From Brachycybe producta (taxonomy: Eukaryota > Arthropoda > Diplopoda > Playtdesmida > Andrognathidae): a stretch of 64,000 nt of DNA. Location: NCBI GenBank assembly GCA_036925085.1, contig JAUPFP010000049.1, forward strand, positions 921,144-985,143. The letters are read 5' to 3'. This document shows, piece after piece, positions 59,880 to 64,000 of this stretch. The stretch's first letter is position 1, and each line of letters begins with the position of its first letter. The notes beneath the pieces were generated by a model. It was not told the origin of the DNA and made no database searches. It saw nothing but the letters and a program-made list of their open reading frames with translations. Position numbers and translations under genes: made by a program.

Positions 59880-62386
59880 TTATATTGTTTTGCCTACTTG
59901 AGTTGCTATAATATTGAAGATGAATTTCAACAAGCGTTTAAGTTTACTTGAACCATCGTCAGTGACACCGAGCACAGCGAGGATTTTGGTAGCGAATGTG
60001 TCAAGGGCGCTGTTGATCTCGTCTCCTTCCTCCGTTCCTGGAGCCAGTGTCACATTTAGCTGGTGGAGTCCAACGTCGAGATATTCGCCGAAATTCACGA
60101 AACCCTCTTTGAAAAGATATTCTAGTACAGCTTGTAAGTGTGTAGCCGACGCATCCGTTTCTTCTGTTGTTGCTTCTTCGGTCTCCGTTGTCGTTGCCTT
60201 AGCTGGTTCTTTAGTTGTTGCTTCTTCGGTCTTCGTTGTCGTTGTTTTAGCTGGTTCTGTAGTTGTCGTAGGAGCTGGGGTTGTTGGCGTCGTAGTCGGA
60301 ACTGGAGTTGTTGTAGTTGGGACTGGCGTTGTTGTAGTCGGGACTGGCGTTGTTGTAGTCGGTGCAGCAGTCGTCGTTTTTGTCGTTGTAGTTATTTTTG
60401 TTGTTGTTGTCGGCTTCGACGTAGTACGTACCATTTTTCCAGGTTTGAAATTGGCAGAAATAGCCTATTGTAAACGATATGAAGGTTGTCGATGCTACAT
60501 TTTAGGCCAACAATCAAAAGTTTTCTGATCGACACTCAAGTTTCAGTCTGAGCGCCTCTAATCATACACTTCATACCTTTAGGATGCGAAAAGGAGACCA
60601 TTCTTTGCTTTCCTAATGAAAAGAGTACGGTTAGAGGTGCTCAGTGGCAAATCAGCTTTACACTTGTCGTACAATTTTACTCTTTCGGTGTTACAAAGTT
60701 AATACTGGACAGAAAAAACCGTTCGTAAGTTTGTAACACTGAATTCAGTAATGTCTATAGTTTCAAAAAAAAAATGAAACAATTATCTTGGTTTTTAAAA
60801 TATATTAGGGCCGGAGGTGTAATCTAAAAATGTTGTATGTCGGTATACAAGTGTATAAAATCAGGAGGTGGTAGTGTATAATGGTGCAGTGGTGACCTGG
60901 GGAAAATGGCCCATGCAGTAAACAATTACTTCATTGTTCTCTTTCCTGAACTTTTCAGTTCTTCTTGTGGTTAGATTTTTCATTATTCATTTTGCCAACA
61001 AAAGAAAGTCATTTTTTTTTTTCGTAAGAAATATTTATTTGGATTCATTTTTTTAGGGATGGGCCATTCGAATCCTGGAATCCCGCGAATCTTGAAAAAT
61101 ATTCGAGATTCGAAAACTCGAATCTTCGCGCTTTTTTCGTCTTTCGAATCTTTCGAATCTTAATATAAAAAAAAATATTAAAAACCTTAGTAAAATTAGT
61201 TTTAACAGAAGCGTTCACTAACAAAAAAAAAATCGGCGATTGTTGCAATAGATTACCTTGTGGCGACCCTGAGTGCCACACACACTTTTTTATTATTAAT
61301 AATTTAATATAATTTCATTTATTTGTAATTTCTTAATGAATAATAGAGAATTCTTATATGAGGGATTCGAGAACCTCTTTTGATTCGGATTCGAAAAAAT
61401 TTAGGATTCGTCCCAACTATTAATTTTTTTGGACCTCATATACTTGAGCCACACCAAACTGACAAAACAACAACAAAGCAGAAACTCTGTGTTTCAAGAT
61501 AAATTGGCAATAAATCTAAAACATTTCTGCTACTTTTTTGTTTCGTTTTGTTTTGTTTGTAATTTTACAAAAAAACAATGTGTTTTGTCTTCAGCATACT
61601 GCTGACAGTTGTTTCAAGTTTCTTTTGTTTTCAAAATCGGCTTTTTTCGAGCGTTTTTGTTTTGTTTTCGTCCCGAACTCGTGTTGCACTTTTGTCAACT
61701 TGATGTGGATCGAACTTTAGACTTTTTACGTGCATTGCATTTATTATGAATGCATTGCACGTGAAAAAACAATCAACAACGCCCTCAAAACACCACTAAT
61801 TAGGGTTTCTTGTTTGTTAACTCATTCTAACTTTAACGGACCTACTCCAATTCCATTGATGTTTTCTATAGTCCGTTTTTTTTCTGATTTCTTGAACTAG
61901 AGCTAAGTCGACTAACAAGTTCCATTTTAATTAAAATTCATCAACTGTGATAGGCCTATAGCACTTTCTGCAGAGTTGAGCTTGATTGTTCAGCACAGGG
62001 CTGGCAACTTATTGTGATTACAACTTTTTGTTGTTGTTAACAATGCTAGCAGTTGAATATCAATCAATTATTTCATTAAGATTCTAATGAACACAATTCA
62101 TTTTCCACAATTTTCTTCCATATTTTTTTTCAGAATCACAATTTTCAAAAAAAAATTCCGAAATTTTCACAAAAATGTTTATAAAGTTTCTTTAAAAAAA
62201 AAAGAAGTAAAATTTGCAGTTTTATTTTTTCAGAATTTTAATTAGACCTTAGAAAGGGACACTTGCCCTAAAGAGACATTTGCCCTAAAACGATTTTCTT
62301 GGCCTAAAATCATTTGCCCTAAAGAGACATAAAACCTTGTGAGGTCATAGTGGCATAAACATGATACTGGTACCTAATGGGACTGG

Positions 62387-62422
<36 letters not shown>

Positions 62423-62804
62423 CGACAGTCTGCCGAAAGTGGTTATGGGGGTATATTGGGTAATACATTGAGGGTCAGTTATCGTTAGAAGTTTAAGAAC
62501 CTCTGCTCTAGAGTCTAAACGAAAGTATGTAAACGAAAAGTGAACATCATTTTAAACAGCTATACTAGGTATTGCATCATACTGATTGCCTCTTAAAATT
62601 TCTTCACAAGGGTATCTTAAATATATATTCAATAACAATGTAAAGTTTCAAGGATGTATAGTGTGTTAATACATCCCAAATTGTGGCCTTTTCTGCGCCC
62701 CCCCCCCCGGGTATAATGTGAAAAATAGAAGTAATTATCATTGAAATACTTACACTAATGTGGTTTAAGATGAGAAAAAAGGAAAAAATAATAACGATCT
62801 TCAT
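59880..62804 (-). CDS. Secreted Thr-rich mucin-like protein
   Basis: Two exons: 62804-62754 (MKIVIIFSFFLILNHIS, then a perfect GTAAGT donor) and 60464-59880; joined in phase 0 this gives 211 residues. Exon 1 is a signal peptide, probably cut near AISA; the mature start would be about NFKPGK. Residues about 30-125 are a Thr/Pro/Glu-rich stalk with repeats of TTTTPVP and TTEPAK/TEEATT, typical of O-glycosylated mucins or cuticle and peritrophic matrix proteins. The last about 85 residues (LQAVLEYLFKEGFVNFGEYL ... LLKFIFNIIATQVGKTI) form an amphipathic helical domain I do not recognise. The signal exon lies 2.3 kb away. An alternative is a start at 60434 without signal. The plus-strand readings of this stretch are shadows of the repeat. 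Confidence 0.7.
61054..61419. mobile_element. hAT-like MITE rich in TTCGAAT, copy 2
   Basis: Inverse orientation to the copy at 57391. Lies in the long intron of the mucin-like gene. Both flanks are T-rich (ATTTTTTT on the left, TTAATTTTTTT on the right), compatible with an 8-bp duplication but not decisive. Confidence 0.65.
62262..62330. repeat. Short TTTGCCCTAAAG repeat
   Basis: Three imperfect units of TTGCCCTAAAGAGACA, inverse to the array at 26771-26920. Confidence 0.6.
62387..62420. repeat. (GAT)n microsatellite
   Basis: Eleven GAT units in a row, in the intron of the mucin-like gene. Confidence 0.95.
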
Positions 62805-64000
62805 GTTGTTTTTGTTTTTTGGTTTTTGAAAAAAAAAGTATCTTTGTGTTTTCAAGTTAAAAGAAAAACGTAAATCTCTAGATTTTTAGAAAATATGAAG
62901 CTTTTTATATCTGATCTGTGCGTGTATTTGTCACCTTTTCGTGTTTGTTTTTTTCTCTTTTGTTTTGCAATCACAAAAGGTCTTCCGTTAATTAACACTT
63001 TGGTTGTGATGACAATCAATTGGACTTCATTTTAGGTTTGTTCCAATTGATTTGTCCAAATTTTGTGTCATCTAAAGTAAACGTTTGCTATTCGATTCAC
63101 AAATGTCTTTTCATCAATGGATAACATGGACTTTTTTCTTTATCAATTTTTTTTAGTTTATTTTTTTTATGAAAAGAAAAAGTAAACGCCCATTAATTAA
63201 TAAAACTAAATGAAACTGAAAGTGTGACAAAAACAAGTCTAGATGTTCCACATGCTTTTTATTAAATGGCTGCAAGTGTACAGTATAGAGAGCAAATTTA
63301 CTCCTACTGGGGGTCTCTATAATGTCTATTAAACAATCCTCAATTGAGCATTTTCTCAAAACACATTATAAATACAGGGTGTGTCAATTGTCCTCACTCT
63401 TGGAATGATGATAAGTTTGGTGGTATAAGAATGAAATTCTGAGAATACTGTTGTTGATTTCGGTTTTTCTATGCTTGAACTTTGTGGAAACCGTTTAAGG
63501 TGAAAATTGGGTGACAAGTGATGATCACTAAGACACAGAATAAGGAGATACAATCATCACAGAAGGGAAACAGGGCCATTAATATACATAGACTACTATG
63601 CTAAAATATCTTTTCCAATCTTTTTTTTTTTGAAAATGGCGAATCTAATCCTTTTCAAAATGTCGGCTCCATAGATGTGGCTTGAGTAACAGATTCCAAG
63701 GTTATGAATTTCTGTCACAGTGACATCAAAGGTTCCACACAAGAGTTTCCCTTCTGTGTATTTTCTTATTCTGTGACTAAAAGTTGTACAAACATAAAGT
63801 GTGACAAAAACCGTTATAATTTTTTCATTATAAAGAAAAACCCACTGAAAATGTTTTTAAACGCATGTTACAAAAAATATCTTAGTCGATACTTGTAATT
63901 GGCGATAATCGATGGAAAGCCGATTGGATTACATATGATATGGGCTTGCAGAGGCTAATTTACCTAAATTCTCATAAACGAAAATCTTCCTTTTGTATTG
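62805..64000. other. Right-end region, no gene seen
   Basis: Upstream of the mucin-like gene, so its promoter should begin here. Otherwise AT-rich with short ORFs that have no recognisable domain. No inverted repeats with clear ends. Confidence 0.5.

Noticed and set aside
59914-60528. Long plus-strand frames full of Val/Ser and Cys/Arg opposite the mucin-like gene
   Set aside because: They are antisense readings of the Thr-codon repeats; the minus-strand frame has a signal-peptide exon and sensible domains.

Overview
This is a 64 kb piece of an AT-rich, intron-bearing animal genome, most likely from a protostome invertebrate. The host inference rests on spliced genes with GT-AG introns, clear animal orthologues (Unkempt, FBXL16, POLR3H, CSN1, SNU13, caspases), and an ionotropic-receptor (IR) type gene, a family known from protostomes. 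I cannot name the species. Gene models come from reading exons by eye, requiring splice phases to add up and comparing with remembered family sequences. No alignment or search was run.

Layout. 1-3.2 kb: 5' half of the zinc-finger gene unkempt (minus), running off the left edge. 6.1-16.8 kb: FBXL16 (plus), five coding exons, with introns full of transposon remnants. 20.0-22.3 kb: POLR3H (minus), seven exons. 22.9-25.1 kb: two copies of a TTAA-flanked non-autonomous DNA element. 27.8-31.2 kb: a nine-exon ionotropic receptor (plus). 32.0-34.7 kb: a short-prodomain caspase (minus). 37.3-41.0 kb: a caspase paralogue (plus) with identical intron phases in which both catalytic residues are replaced, i.e. 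a pseudocaspase. 42.3-45.9 kb: CSN1/GPS1 (minus), 14 exons. 47.7-51.4 kb: a MADF-domain gene (minus) with a duplicated upstream MADF module. 51.5-55.3 kb: hAT-like and foldback repeats. 55.8-56.4 kb: SNU13 (plus). 56.5-59.7 kb: more repeats. 59.9-62.8 kb: a Thr-rich secreted protein gene (minus). The right end shows no gene.

How the genes relate. Most are unrelated housekeeping or developmental genes: POLR3H (Pol III), CSN1 (COP9 signalosome), SNU13 (U4 snRNP and box C/D RNPs), UNK (translation control). The exception is the head-to-head caspase/pseudocaspase pair. Their coding starts are about 2.5 kb apart, which suggests an inverted duplication. One paralogue keeps the His/Cys dyad and the S1-pocket Ser and Arg. 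The other has lost the dyad and the Arg but keeps the protein core. This is the best candidate here for an undescribed regulatory system. A second strong theme is datable transposon history: clean 8-bp and TTAA target duplications, one nested insertion, and one filled/empty-site pair inside the window.
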